The notes under the pieces: model-generated
Told to the model about the DNA's origin: nothing
The model's input: the letters and a program-made list of their open reading frames with translations, nothing else
Databases searched by the model: none
Made by a program: the position numbers and the translations under genes
From: Actinomadura madurae
GTDB taxonomy: Bacteria; Actinomycetota; Actinomycetes; Streptosporangiales; Streptosporangiaceae
DNA length: 64,000 nt
Reading direction: 5' to 3'
Assembly (NCBI RefSeq): GCF_900115095.1
Contig: NZ_FOVH01000002.1
Coordinates: 496,001-560,000, forward strand
Shown: positions 34,481 to 44,539 of the stretch, one piece after another
Position numbering within the stretch: the first letter of the stretch is position 1
Layout: every line of letters begins with the position of its first letter

Positions 34481-35335
34481 ATGACACAGCATTTCGATCT
34501 CGGCGGCGACCTGCGGATCAACCGGATGGGCTTCGGCGCGATGCGGCTGCCCGTGAGCGGTCTGGACGTGCCGCCGAACGACCGCGAGACGGGCCTGAAG
34601 ATCCTGCACAGGGCGGTCGAGCTGGGCGTGGACCACATCGACACCGCCGCGTTCTACTACCACCCGGACGGCCCGGCGGCGAACGAGATGATCCGCGCGG
34701 CGCTCGCCCCCTACCCGCGCGGCCTCGTCATCGCCACGAAGGTGGGCCCGTACCGGGGGCCGGGCGACCCGTACCCGTCGGGGCAGCTCGAGAAGTCCCG
34801 GCTGCGCTCGGAGGTGGAGCGGAACCTGACCGAGCTGGGACTCGACCGGCTCGACCTCGTCTACCTGCGTCCGGGCGGCCTGGAGCCGCCGGCGGACGAG
34901 CCGATCGGCGAGCGCTTCGAGGTCCTCGCCGGGCTGCGGGAGGAGGGGCTCATCCGGCACCTCGGGCTGAGCCACGTGACCGGGACGCAACTCGACGAGG
35001 CCCGGAGGATCGCCCCCGTCGCCGCCGTCCAGAACCGGTTCGACGTGACGCAGCCGCAGGACACCGCGCTCCTCGCGGTGTGCGAGCGCGAGCACATCGC
35101 CTACGCGCCCTACTTCCCGCTCGGCGGCTTCGGCATTCCCGACGACGCGCGCGTCCGCGCGATCGCCGAGCGGCACGGCGCGAGCGTCCCGCAGGTCCTC
35201 CTCGCGGGCCTGCTCGCCCTCTCGCCGGTGATGCTGGCGATCCCCGGCACCGGCTCCCCGGACCACCTGGAGGAGAACACCGCCGCCGCGGGACTGGCCC
35301 TCACCTCCGAGGATCTCGCGAGCCTGAAACGCTGA
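34481..35335 (+). CDS. Aldo/keto reductase
   Basis: A product of 284 residues with the family pattern INRMGFGAMRLP, GVDHIDTAAFYY (catalytic Asp/Tyr), VIATKVGPY (Lys) and a C-terminal NADPH-binding region (LLALSPVMLAIPGTGSPDHL). The His usually found after the fourth strand is in a changed context: LDLVYLRPGG appears where many members have LDLVYLH or VHW, so the His position holds Arg. ATG 34481 is chosen because the upstream extension lacks coding character. Probably NADPH-dependent reduction of small aldehydes or ketones. Confidence 0.85.
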   Translation: MTQHFDLGGDLRINRMGFGAMRLPVSGLDVPPNDRETGLKILHRAVELGVDHIDTAAFYYHPDGPAANEMIRAALAPYPRGLVIATKVGPYRGPGDPYPSGQLEKSRLRSEVERNLTELGLDRLDLVYLRPGGLEPPADEPIGERFEVLAGLREEGLIRHLGLSHVTGTQLDEARRIAPVAAVQNRFDVTQPQDTALLAVCEREHIAYAPYFPLGGFGIPDDARVRAIAERHGASVPQVLLAGLLALSPVMLAIPGTGSPDHLEENTAAAGLALTSEDLASLKR

Positions 35336-35397
35336 GGACCGCGCCGCGCGCGGGCCGGACCCTCTACCCTGAACAGGTTTGCGATCAGGGGGCGAGG

Positions 35398-35964
35398 ATG
35401 TCGACGACGCGGCTGCTGGTGCTCGGCGGAGTGCGGCGGTTCGGGCGGGCCCACGGGTACGAGGTCCGCAGGGAGCTCATCTCGTGGGGCTCGGACGAGT
35501 GGGCCCACGTGAACCCGGGCTCGATCTACCACGCGCTCAGGCAGCTGGCCAAGGAGGGCCTGCTGCGGGCGCACGACGTGGAGGAGAGCGAGGCCGGGCC
35601 GCCGCACACCGACTACGAGATCACCGACGCCGGCCGGGCCGAGTTCTTCCGGCTGCTGCGCTGCGCGATCTCCGCGGTCGACGTCCGGCACCCGGAGATG
35701 CTCACGGCCGGGCTCGGGTTCCTCACCGAGCTGCCGCGCGCCGAGGCGGTCGCGCTGCTGCGCGAGCGGCTGGACGGCCTCGCCCGCTGGCGCGCGTCCA
35801 TCGCCCCGCTCCAGGACGAGCAGGACCCGGCGGACCACCTGCGCGAGCTGCTCGGCTGGTGGGTGCACTCCGCCGACTCCGCCGCGGTCTGGACGCGCGG
35901 CCTGATCGAGCGGCTGGAGGCGGGCGCCTACGTGATGGCGGACGAGGCCCCGCCGCGGCCCTGA
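35398..35964 (+). CDS. PadR-family transcriptional regulator
   Basis: A product of 188 residues. The winged helix is typical: LLVLGGVRRFGRAHGYEVRR, the HVNPGSIYHALRQLAKEGLL recognition region, and DYEITDAGRAEFFRLL. The C-terminal dimerisation domain (about 95-180) belongs to the Vir_act_alpha_C type. GGGGGCGAGG precedes ATG 35398. PadR proteins respond to phenolic acids, antibiotics or lipophilic drugs; the effector here is unknown, and no transporter or decarboxylase is adjacent. Confidence 0.9.
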   Translation: MSTTRLLVLGGVRRFGRAHGYEVRRELISWGSDEWAHVNPGSIYHALRQLAKEGLLRAHDVEESEAGPPHTDYEITDAGRAEFFRLLRCAISAVDVRHPEMLTAGLGFLTELPRAEAVALLRERLDGLARWRASIAPLQDEQDPADHLRELLGWWVHSADSAAVWTRGLIERLEAGAYVMADEAPPRP

Positions 35965-35970
35965 GCCCCG

Positions 35971-37008
35971 TCAGGTGTCGGTGAACGTGCGCGGGACGAT
36001 CACCCGCAGCGCGTTGCCGCGCAGCTTGATCGAGACCGGGGTGCGGCCGCGGATCTCGCCGTCCACGTCCACCCGCAGCGGCGGGTCGGTCTCGATCTCG
36101 ACCTCCCCGGTGGTGAGGAACGCGTCCTCGGCGAGGCTCCGCCACTGCCCGGTGAGGACGTGCCGGGCCGTCGCCGACGCCAGCCGCAGCCGCCGCTCGT
36201 CGCCCAGCCGGTAGACGGCCAGCAGCCGGTCGTCGGGGCTGGCGTCGCGGGCGATCCGCTGCCCGCTGTGGTGCGCGCCGTTGGCGATGTTCAGCTGGTG
36301 CGTGGCGAGCTCGCGGACCTCGCCGCCGATCCGGATGCGGGCGGTGAACGCCTCGTGCCGGGGCAGCAGCCGCGCCGCCGTCAGCGCGTACGCCGGCCGG
36401 CCGAGGAACCGCTTGAGCGTGTGCGGGACGTGCCCGGCGACCTCGACCGACAGGCCGAGGCTCACCATGTTCGCGAAGATGTGCTCGCGCTCGGCGCCGG
36501 GCCCCTCGCCCTGCGGGTCGCCGGTGGACTCGAACCAGCCGACGTCCACGTCCGCGACCTTACCGCCGTCCGCGCGGCCGAGAGCGAGCGTCGCGACCGC
36601 GCCGGGCAGGTCCAGCGGCAGCTCCAGGCTGCGGGCGAAGTTGTTGGTGGTGCCGAGCGGCAGCACGCCGAGCGCGATGTCGCGATGCGCCAGGTGCCCG
36701 ACCGCCTCGGCGATCGTGCCGTCCCCGCCGCCGACCACGACCAGGTCGGGCTCCAGCGCCAGGATGTCGGCGAACAGCTCGCGCAGCCGGCTCGGGTCGG
36801 TCACCGGGAAGACGTGCGGGAACTCCAGCCCCGCCTCGCGCAGCAGGCGGCGGGCCGTGCCGTAGCGCCGGCGGCCCCGGCGCGAGCGGGAGTTGATCAC
36901 CAGGACGGCGCGGCCGCCGCCCGCGATCGCGGACTCCAGCTCCGCCTTGCTCCGCATCCCGACGCTCCGCATCCGACTGGTCGCCTCCTCCACGGCATGA
37001 CGGTCCAT
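35971..37008 (-). CDS. Diacylglycerol/lipid kinase family protein
   Basis: A product of 345 residues. The catalytic core has INSRSRRGRR, LVVVGGGDGTIAEAVGHL (GGDGT nucleotide motif) and LGVLPLGTTNNFARSL, with a C-terminal beta-sandwich (ANGAHHSGQRIARDASPDD). These features are those of soluble bacterial diacylglycerol or sphingosine-like lipid kinases. ATG 37008 is taken; an in-frame GTG at 37035 abuts a TATAAA -10 box (TTTATAAAG on the minus strand) and would be outside the transcript, while an ATG at 36972 follows GGAGGAGG at a long spacing and is an alternative. Confidence 0.86.
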   Translation of the reverse strand: MDRHAVEEATSRMRSVGMRSKAELESAIAGGGRAVLVINSRSRRGRRRYGTARRLLREAGLEFPHVFPVTDPSRLRELFADILALEPDLVVVGGGDGTIAEAVGHLAHRDIALGVLPLGTTNNFARSLELPLDLPGAVATLALGRADGGKVADVDVGWFESTGDPQGEGPGAEREHIFANMVSLGLSVEVAGHVPHTLKRFLGRPAYALTAARLLPRHEAFTARIRIGGEVRELATHQLNIANGAHHSGQRIARDASPDDRLLAVYRLGDERRLRLASATARHVLTGQWRSLAEDAFLTTGEVEIETDPPLRVDVDGEIRGRTPVSIKLRGNALRVIVPRTFTDT

Positions 37009-37122
37009 GGTGGACCGGAAACCCCGGCCCGGCACTTTATAAACCGATTACACAGCGTTGAAACATGGCCGCCGGCGGGAACCCTTACACCAGGAGAACA
37101 TCTGAACGACCGGGGCGTGGAC

Positions 37123-38124
37123 ATGCGGCTGCGGGGCTGGGCGGGAGCGGGACTCATCGTGGCGGTCGCCGGGCTGACGGCGTCCATCGCCGCGGGCGGG
37201 ACGGCCCCGCCCGGTGCCCCCGCCGACGACGGCGCGGCCGTGGTCGGCGAGCGCCGCCCCCGCCGCCGCGTGCTCGACCTGGCGATCCGCTCGCCCGTCC
37301 TGGAGGGCGTCGTGCACGTCCGCCTCCTGCTGCCCCCCGGCTGGTCGCGGGACGCCTCCCGCACCTGGCCGGTGCTCTGGCTCCTGCACGGCGCCGGCGC
37401 CGGGCGGGACGGCCACACCGTGTGGACCGACCACAGCGACATCGAGGAGCTCACCGAGGACGCCGACGTGATCGTCGTCATGCCGGAGGGCGGCCCGTGC
37501 GGCAACTACACCGACTGGTGGAACCGCGGCGACGGCGGCGCGCCCAAGTGGGAGACCTTCCACCTCGCCGAGCTCCGGCAGATCCTCGAACGGGGATACC
37601 GCGCCGGGCCGGACCGCGCCGTCGCCGGGAACGCGATGGGCGGCCTCGGCGCCCTGGCGTACGCGGCGCGGCACCGCGGCTTCTTCCGGGCGGCGGCGTC
37701 GTTCAGCGGGCCCGTCCACACGCTGCACCGCGACCCGTCCGGGCTCGACGTCGCCGACCTCGTCGAGCTGGGCGTCGCGATCGGCGCGCCGTCCCTCGAC
37801 TGGACCGACGTCTGGGGCGACCCCGACCGGCAGCGCGTCGTGTGGCGGCAGCACAACCCGTTCGACCTCGCGGGCCGGCTCGCCGGCGTCCGGGTGCACG
37901 TGAGCGCCGGCGACGGCACGCCCGGCCCCTACGACCCGCGCCCCGCGACGGGCACCGACATCCTGGAGGTGCTCGCCCACACCGTCTCCCTGGAGTTCGC
38001 CGGCAAGCTGAAGAAGCTCGGCATCCCGGTCACCACGCACTTCTACCGCGGCACGCACAGCTGGCCCTACTGGCGGCGCGAGCTGCGCGCGACTCTGCCC
38101 GCCCTGCTCGCCGAGATCACCTGA
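37123..38124 (+). CDS. Exported esterase-fold protein lacking the nucleophile serine
   Basis: A product of 333 residues: a signal or anchor segment at about 8-28 (GAGLIVAVAGLTASIAAGG), then an alpha/beta-hydrolase of the esterase D/antigen 85 type (WPVLWLLHGAGAGRDGHTVW, VIVVMPEGGPCGNYTDWW, FFRAAASFSG). The nucleophile elbow expected as G-x-S-x-G-G reads GNAMGG, so Ala171 replaces Ser. His312 (GTHSWPYW) is kept. Mycobacterial MPT51 is a known non-catalytic relative, and binding rather than hydrolysis is plausible. ATG 37123 is used; GTG 37117 and a CTG at 37102 behind AGGAG are alternatives. Confidence 0.82.
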   Translation: MRLRGWAGAGLIVAVAGLTASIAAGGTAPPGAPADDGAAVVGERRPRRRVLDLAIRSPVLEGVVHVRLLLPPGWSRDASRTWPVLWLLHGAGAGRDGHTVWTDHSDIEELTEDADVIVVMPEGGPCGNYTDWWNRGDGGAPKWETFHLAELRQILERGYRAGPDRAVAGNAMGGLGALAYAARHRGFFRAAASFSGPVHTLHRDPSGLDVADLVELGVAIGAPSLDWTDVWGDPDRQRVVWRQHNPFDLAGRLAGVRVHVSAGDGTPGPYDPRPATGTDILEVLAHTVSLEFAGKLKKLGIPVTTHFYRGTHSWPYWRRELRATLPALLAEIT

Positions 38125-38144
38125 GCCCCGGCTAGGGTCGAGGC

Positions 38145-40419
<2,275 letters not shown>

Positions 40420-40428
40420 CGGCGCCCC

Positions 40429-41445
40429 CTAGTGATCGCAGGGCGCGCTGCCCGCGTGCTCGTGCGGCTCCCCGCCCTCCGCCACGTGGCGGGGGCCGTG
40501 CGGGTCGTCGCAGTGCCCGTGCGGGCCGCCGTCGGGCACGTCCACGTGGTCGACCTCCAGCGTCGTGTGCGTGATCCCGTACGAGGCGCGCAGCAGCTCC
40601 TGCAGGTCGCGGCGGACGGCGTGGCAGTCGCCCTGGACGTCGACCAGCACGTGCGCGGACAGCGCCGGGTAGCCGGAGCTGACCTCCCACACGTGCAGGT
40701 CGTGGACCTCCTCGACGCACGGGCGCTCCGCGAGCCGGGCCCCCACCTCGGACGGGTCCATCCCGGCGGGCGCGGCCTCCATGAGCACCCGGCCCGCGTC
40801 CCGCAGCAGCCGGTATCCGGCCTTCAGCATCAGCGCCGCCACCACCAGCGAGGCGACCGCGTCGGCGCGGGCGAGGCCGGTCGTCCACACGACCAGGCCG
40901 GCGACCGCGGTCGCGATGAACGCGAACAGGTCGTTCAGGATGTGCTGGAACGCGCCCTCGACGTTCAGGCTCCGCCGGTCGGCCCTGCTGATCAGCACGG
41001 TCGCCGCGACGTTGACGGCGATGCCCGCGAGGGCCGTCCAGAAGACGAACTGGCCCTCCACCGCGGGCGGTTCGACCAGCCGCCGGACGCCCTCGTAGAC
41101 GAAGAAGACCGCGAGCAGGATCAGCGTCAGCCCGTTCAGCTGCGCGGACAGGATCTCCGCGCGGCGCAGGCCGAAGGTGTAGCCGCCCTTCGGCGGGCGC
41201 GCGGCGATCCGCATCGCGACCAGCGCCAGCGCGATCGCGAACGCGTCCGTCATCATGTGCGCCGCGTCGGTGATCAGCGCCAGCGAGGAGGCGACGAAGC
41301 CGATGACGACCTCGCCGGACATGTAGGCGAGGATCAGCACCAGCGCGGCGGTCAGCAGCCGCCGGTCGGCGCTCGCCGAGACGGCGTGCCCGTGGCCGTG
41401 GCCGTGGCCGTGCCCGTCCGGCGCGGGGTCCCGGTCGGCGGTCAT
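40429..41445 (-). CDS. Cation diffusion facilitator (zinc/cobalt efflux, CzcD type)
   Basis: A product of 338 residues with six membrane segments. Metal-site pairs appear as DAAHMMTDA (segment 2) and HILNDLFAF (segment 5). The N-terminus has a (Gly-His) run DGHGHGHGHGHAV and the C-terminus is His/Asp/Glu-rich (GGPHGHCDDPHGPRH), both usual for zinc exporters. The run is encoded by a tandem hexanucleotide. The start overlaps the ArsR repressor stop (ATGA), so the pump and its metal-sensing repressor are co-expressed. Confidence 0.93.
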   Translation of the reverse strand: MTADRDPAPDGHGHGHGHGHAVSASADRRLLTAALVLILAYMSGEVVIGFVASSLALITDAAHMMTDAFAIALALVAMRIAARPPKGGYTFGLRRAEILSAQLNGLTLILLAVFFVYEGVRRLVEPPAVEGQFVFWTALAGIAVNVAATVLISRADRRSLNVEGAFQHILNDLFAFIATAVAGLVVWTTGLARADAVASLVVAALMLKAGYRLLRDAGRVLMEAAPAGMDPSEVGARLAERPCVEEVHDLHVWEVSSGYPALSAHVLVDVQGDCHAVRRDLQELLRASYGITHTTLEVDHVDVPDGGPHGHCDDPHGPRHVAEGGEPHEHAGSAPCDH

Positions 41446-41891
41446 GGGGCCTCCTCCCCGTGGCCGACGTGCGTGAGGGCGAGGTCGAGCAGCATCCGGA
41501 CGTGCGAGTCGTCCAGCCGGTAGTAGGCCATCCGGCCGGCCCGGCGGACCCGGACGACGCGGTTGGCGCGCAGCAGGCGGAGCGCGTGCGAGACCGCCGA
41601 CTCCGAGTGCCCGCAGGCCGCCGCGATGTCGCACACGCACATCTCGCCCCCTTCGAGGAGCGCGGTGATCACCCGCAGCCGCCCGGGGTCGGACAGCAGC
41701 CCGAACACCTGCGCCACCTCGGTGATCGTCTCCGCGGCCGGCAGGGACGCGGAGACGACGGCGACCTTCTCGGCGTCGACCACGCGGACGGCGCAGGCGT
41801 CGGCCGGCGCCGCCGCGGACGTCCCGGCGGGTGTCCGCGCGGGCGCCTGGGCGGGCACCGCGGCGGCCGCAACATCTGAAGCACTGCTCAT
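41442..41891 (-). CDS. ArsR/SmtB-family metal-sensing repressor
   Basis: A product of 149 residues. A 45-residue Ala/Pro-rich N-terminal extension precedes the winged helix (FGLLSDPGRLRVITALLEGG, CGHSESAVSHALRLLRANRV). Metal-ligand candidates are the MCVCD motif in the third helix and Asp/His residues in the last helix (DLALTHVGHGEE), as in SmtB/CzrA/CmtR sensors. It is cotranscribed with the zinc-type exporter it should regulate. A palindrome over its own start codon is the likely operator. Confidence 0.92.
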   Translation of the reverse strand: MSSASDVAAAAVPAQAPARTPAGTSAAAPADACAVRVVDAEKVAVVSASLPAAETITEVAQVFGLLSDPGRLRVITALLEGGEMCVCDIAAACGHSESAVSHALRLLRANRVVRVRRAGRMAYYRLDDSHVRMLLDLALTHVGHGEEAP

Positions 41892-41903
41892 ATGAGCAAT
41901 CTA
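41885..41903 (-). promoter_or_regulatory. arsR leaderless promoter with palindromic operator
   Basis: TGCTCATATGAGCA (41885-41898) is a perfect 14-bp palindrome that contains the ATG start of the repressor. A -10 box TAGATT (minus strand, 41898-41903) lies 6 bp before the ATG. The ATATGAGCA half-site resembles SmtB/CzrA-type operators. A bound repressor would cover the start of a leaderless transcript. Confidence 0.65.
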
Positions 41904-41916
41904 TCGCACGGCCCGC

Positions 41917-42981
41917 TCAGGTGACGGTGGGGGTGGGCTCTTCCTCCGCCGGCGGCAGCGAGATCGGAGCCTGCGGCACGTCCACGGGCGATTCCAGCCC
42001 ACCGGTCTGCGTACCCGGGTCGTCCGTCGGCACTCCCGGCTCCCCGGTCGCGGGCTCGGTGCCGGGAGTCCCGGGATCCGAGGTCTCCGGGCCGGGCGTC
42101 CCGGTGCCGGGCGACTCGAGCCCCGGGGGCTCGGTGCCCGGCGACGGCGTCCCGGACGACTCCAGGCCGGAGTCCTCCGGCGCGGGCGAGTCACCGGTCG
42201 GCACCTCGGTCTCGGTGGGCGGCAGCTCGGCCGGCGGCCCGTCCGCCGGTCCGGCGGTGGCGCGGGGCCGCTCGAACCCCATCGTCCCCTCCGGGTCGAC
42301 GAGGACGTAGGTCTCGATCGTCCCCTTCTGGGCGTCCCGCGGGCGGATCCGGGTCACATTCCGCTTCTCGAATCCCGGCCAGGATCGGCCACTGTAGGAC
42401 GCGTTCCGCGGGGAGATCTTTTTCTCCGGCCGGGTCAGCGGATTCCCGCAATTGCACTTCACCGCGGGCACCCCGTAACCATTGACCAGAACGCCCATTC
42501 CGGCCTGCAGGACGGCGGGGCCGCTCGTCGCCTTCCCGTTGTCGTAGCCGTGGTTGGTGACGAGGGTGTCGGTGCGCAGCAGCACCGGGGTCAGCCGCGA
42601 CACGTACCGCGGGATGTCGCTCACCGGGATGCCCTGCACCTTCGCCCACGCCCGCGCCTTGTCCGGGTTGGCCTGCAGGAACGCGATCAGCTTCTGCTGG
42701 TCGCAGGTCGCCGCCCGGCGCGTCCCGCCGTACAGGCCGGGGGAGTCGCCGTCCTGCGTTCCGCCCGCCCGCGGCCGCTTCTTCACCTTCATCTCGTCGG
42801 TGTTGGACGCCAGCGTGTACGGATCGGGGCCCGGCGACCCCACCGTCAGCCGCGTGATGGTCGCACCCGCGTCCCCGCATCCCGACAGCGTCCCGGCCGC
42901 CAGCGCGAGGGCCGCGAGGGCGCCCGCGATCGGCCGCGCCGCGCCCCCGCGCCGGGCAATTAGCGAATGGATCTCCAGCAT
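41917..42981 (-). CDS. DUF6777-type lipoprotein with acidic Pro/Gly/Thr tail
   Basis: A product of 354 residues. The signal ends in LAAGTLSGC, making Cys35 the lipidated residue. Residues about 50-235 are a globular domain (ATCDQQKLIAFLQANPDKAR, TDTLVTNHGYDNGK, VPAVKCNCGNPLTRP) that I associate with DUF6777 lipoproteins, often encoded beside kinases. The last 115 residues are a low-complexity tail of Pro, Gly, Thr, Ser, Glu and Asp with loose PGTEPPG/PGTGTPG repeats. GGAGAG precedes ATG 42981. Divergent from the Ser/Thr kinase. Function unknown. Confidence 0.75.
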   Translation of the reverse strand: MLEIHSLIARRGGAARPIAGALAALALAAGTLSGCGDAGATITRLTVGSPGPDPYTLASNTDEMKVKKRPRAGGTQDGDSPGLYGGTRRAATCDQQKLIAFLQANPDKARAWAKVQGIPVSDIPRYVSRLTPVLLRTDTLVTNHGYDNGKATSGPAVLQAGMGVLVNGYGVPAVKCNCGNPLTRPEKKISPRNASYSGRSWPGFEKRNVTRIRPRDAQKGTIETYVLVDPEGTMGFERPRATAGPADGPPAELPPTETEVPTGDSPAPEDSGLESSGTPSPGTEPPGLESPGTGTPGPETSDPGTPGTEPATGEPGVPTDDPGTQTGGLESPVDVPQAPISLPPAEEEPTPTVT

Positions 42982-43012
42982 GCGTCTCTCCCGCTCCGGG
43001 TTCGCCGAACCT

Positions 43013-43018
43013 ATACTC
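43013..43018 (+). promoter_or_regulatory. -10 box upstream of the Ser/Thr kinase
   Basis: TATACT matches five of six consensus -10 bases and stands out in this GC-rich intergenic DNA. It would start a transcript with a leader of about 57 bases before the kinase ATG. No convincing -35 is seen 16-18 bp upstream. Confidence 0.45.
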
Positions 43019-43081
43019 TTTGATGCCGGGCGGGGCGGATTTGTGCCCGGCGGAATGCTCGAATTTTTCGCGGGGGTACGA

Positions 43082-44524
43082 ATGGCGGGCACGGTTCCCC
43101 TGACGGCCGCCGATCCCACCCGGCTCGGCGGCTGGGAGCTGCTCGGCCGGATCGGGACCGGTGGCCAGGGCGTGGTGTATCTCGGTCGCCCGCTGCGGGA
43201 GGGGGCCGGGCCGTCGCGCGTGGCGGTCAAGCTGCTGCACGCCCAGCTCCTCGGCGACGCGAACGCGCGGGAGCGGTTCGTCCGTGAGCTGGCGCTGCTG
43301 GAGCGGGTCGCCGGGTTCTGCACCGCGCAGATGCTCGCCGCCGACATGGCGGGCGACCGGCCGTACATCGTCAGCGAGTACGTCCCCGGCCCGTCGCTGC
43401 GCACGCTCGTCCTGGAGGAGGGCCCGCGCACCGGCGCCGGCCTGGAGCGGCTGGCGATCAGCTCGGTGACCGCGCTGTCGGCGATCCACCGGGCGAACAT
43501 CGTGCACCGCGACTTCAAGCCGCAGAACGTCCTGATGGGCCCGGACGGGCCGCGCGTGATCGACTTCGGCATCGCCCGCGCCTTCGACGCGGGCGCCACG
43601 CTGACCAGCCAGGTCGTCGGCACCCCCGCCTACATGGCGCCCGAGCAGTTCTCCGGGCGGGTCGGCCCGGCCACCGACCTGTTCGCCTGGGCGGGCACCC
43701 TGCTGTTCGCCGCCACCGGGCGCGACCCGTTCGCGGGCGGCCCGCTGCCCACCGTGATGTACCGGATCATGCACGAGACGCCCGACCTGAGCGCCCTGCC
43801 GGGTCCGCTCGCCGAGGTCGCCGCCGCCTGCCTCGCCAAGGACCCGAAGGCCCGGCCCGCCTCCGAGGACGTCCTGCTCTGGCTCCTCGGCGAGCGCGAG
43901 AAGCACGCCCGGCTGGAGATCCCGACCGAGCGCCTCGCCGCCCCGACCGCCCCCGCCCCGACCGCCTTCACCCCGGAGGCCCCGGCCCCGACCGCCCCGT
44001 CCCCGCCCCCCGCGCCGCGGCCCACGGTCGACATCCCCGGCGACGGCGGTCCGCACACCGTGCCGGAGACGAGGCAGGCGCCGCCCGGCCCCGCCGCCGG
44101 ACCCGCGGGTCCGCCCTGGCCGGAGCCCGTCCCGGCCGCGCCCCGTCGGACGCTGCGGCGCGGCCCCGCGGTGGCGACCGGCCTGCTGCTCGCCGGGTTC
44201 CTCGCCGCGCTGGACGTCGCCGCCCTCGCCATCCTGATCGCCCGGCCGTCCCTGACCGAGGGGCACCGCGGCGGCCTGCTGCCCGTCGTCGCCTCCTCGT
44301 TCGCCGTCGTCGCGATCGTCACGCTCGTCGCGGTGATCCTCGCGTGGCGCGGCAGCCGTCCCGCCGCCTGGACCGTCATGGCCGCGCGGGTCGTCCGCGT
44401 CGCGATGTGGGGCGCGTGGGGCGCCCTGGTCGAGGTCCAGGCGTCCGCGCTCGCCGGGCACGCCGCGCTGACCGCGCTCGTGGTCGTCCTGCTCGCCCGC
44501 GGCCTGTCCAGGCCGCCCGGCTGA
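43082..44524 (+). CDS. Membrane Ser/Thr protein kinase
   Basis: A product of 480 residues. The kinase domain (about 10-280) has GRIGTGGQGVVYLG, VAVKLL (ATP-binding Lys), HRDFKPQNVL (catalytic Asp), DFGIAR and GTPAYMAPEQF. A Pro/Ala/Thr-rich linker (about 295-375) leads to four hydrophobic membrane segments up to the end. It has no PASTA or other exported sensor, so signals probably come through the membrane part or partners. GGGGG precedes ATG 43082; an upstream in-frame ATG at 43055 is less likely. Divergent from the DUF6777-type lipoprotein, a plausible partner. Confidence 0.9.
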   Translation: MAGTVPLTAADPTRLGGWELLGRIGTGGQGVVYLGRPLREGAGPSRVAVKLLHAQLLGDANARERFVRELALLERVAGFCTAQMLAADMAGDRPYIVSEYVPGPSLRTLVLEEGPRTGAGLERLAISSVTALSAIHRANIVHRDFKPQNVLMGPDGPRVIDFGIARAFDAGATLTSQVVGTPAYMAPEQFSGRVGPATDLFAWAGTLLFAATGRDPFAGGPLPTVMYRIMHETPDLSALPGPLAEVAAACLAKDPKARPASEDVLLWLLGEREKHARLEIPTERLAAPTAPAPTAFTPEAPAPTAPSPPPAPRPTVDIPGDGGPHTVPETRQAPPGPAAGPAGPPWPEPVPAAPRRTLRRGPAVATGLLLAGFLAALDVAALAILIARPSLTEGHRGGLLPVVASSFAVVAIVTLVAVILAWRGSRPAAWTVMAARVVRVAMWGAWGALVEVQASALAGHAALTALVVVLLARGLSRPPG

Positions 44525-44539
44525 CGCGCCGTCAGCCGG
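44517..44539. terminator. Bidirectional terminator over two stop codons
   Basis: CCGGCTGACG-CGC-CGTCAGCCGG is a perfect 10-bp stem with a 3-base loop. It contains the TGA stop of the kinase gene on one arm and the stop of the convergent VWA gene on the other, so a single symmetric element ends both genes. Confidence 0.7.

Noticed and set aside
37033..37041. GTG at 37035 as start of the lipid-kinase gene
   Set aside because: It directly abuts a TATAAA -10 box, so it would lie upstream of or at the transcript start; the ATG at 37008 is more sensible.
41389..41417. Tandem hexanucleotide in the cation exporter gene as a mobile or CRISPR-like repeat
   Set aside because: It simply encodes the Gly-His run common to zinc exporters; no spacer-like units are present.
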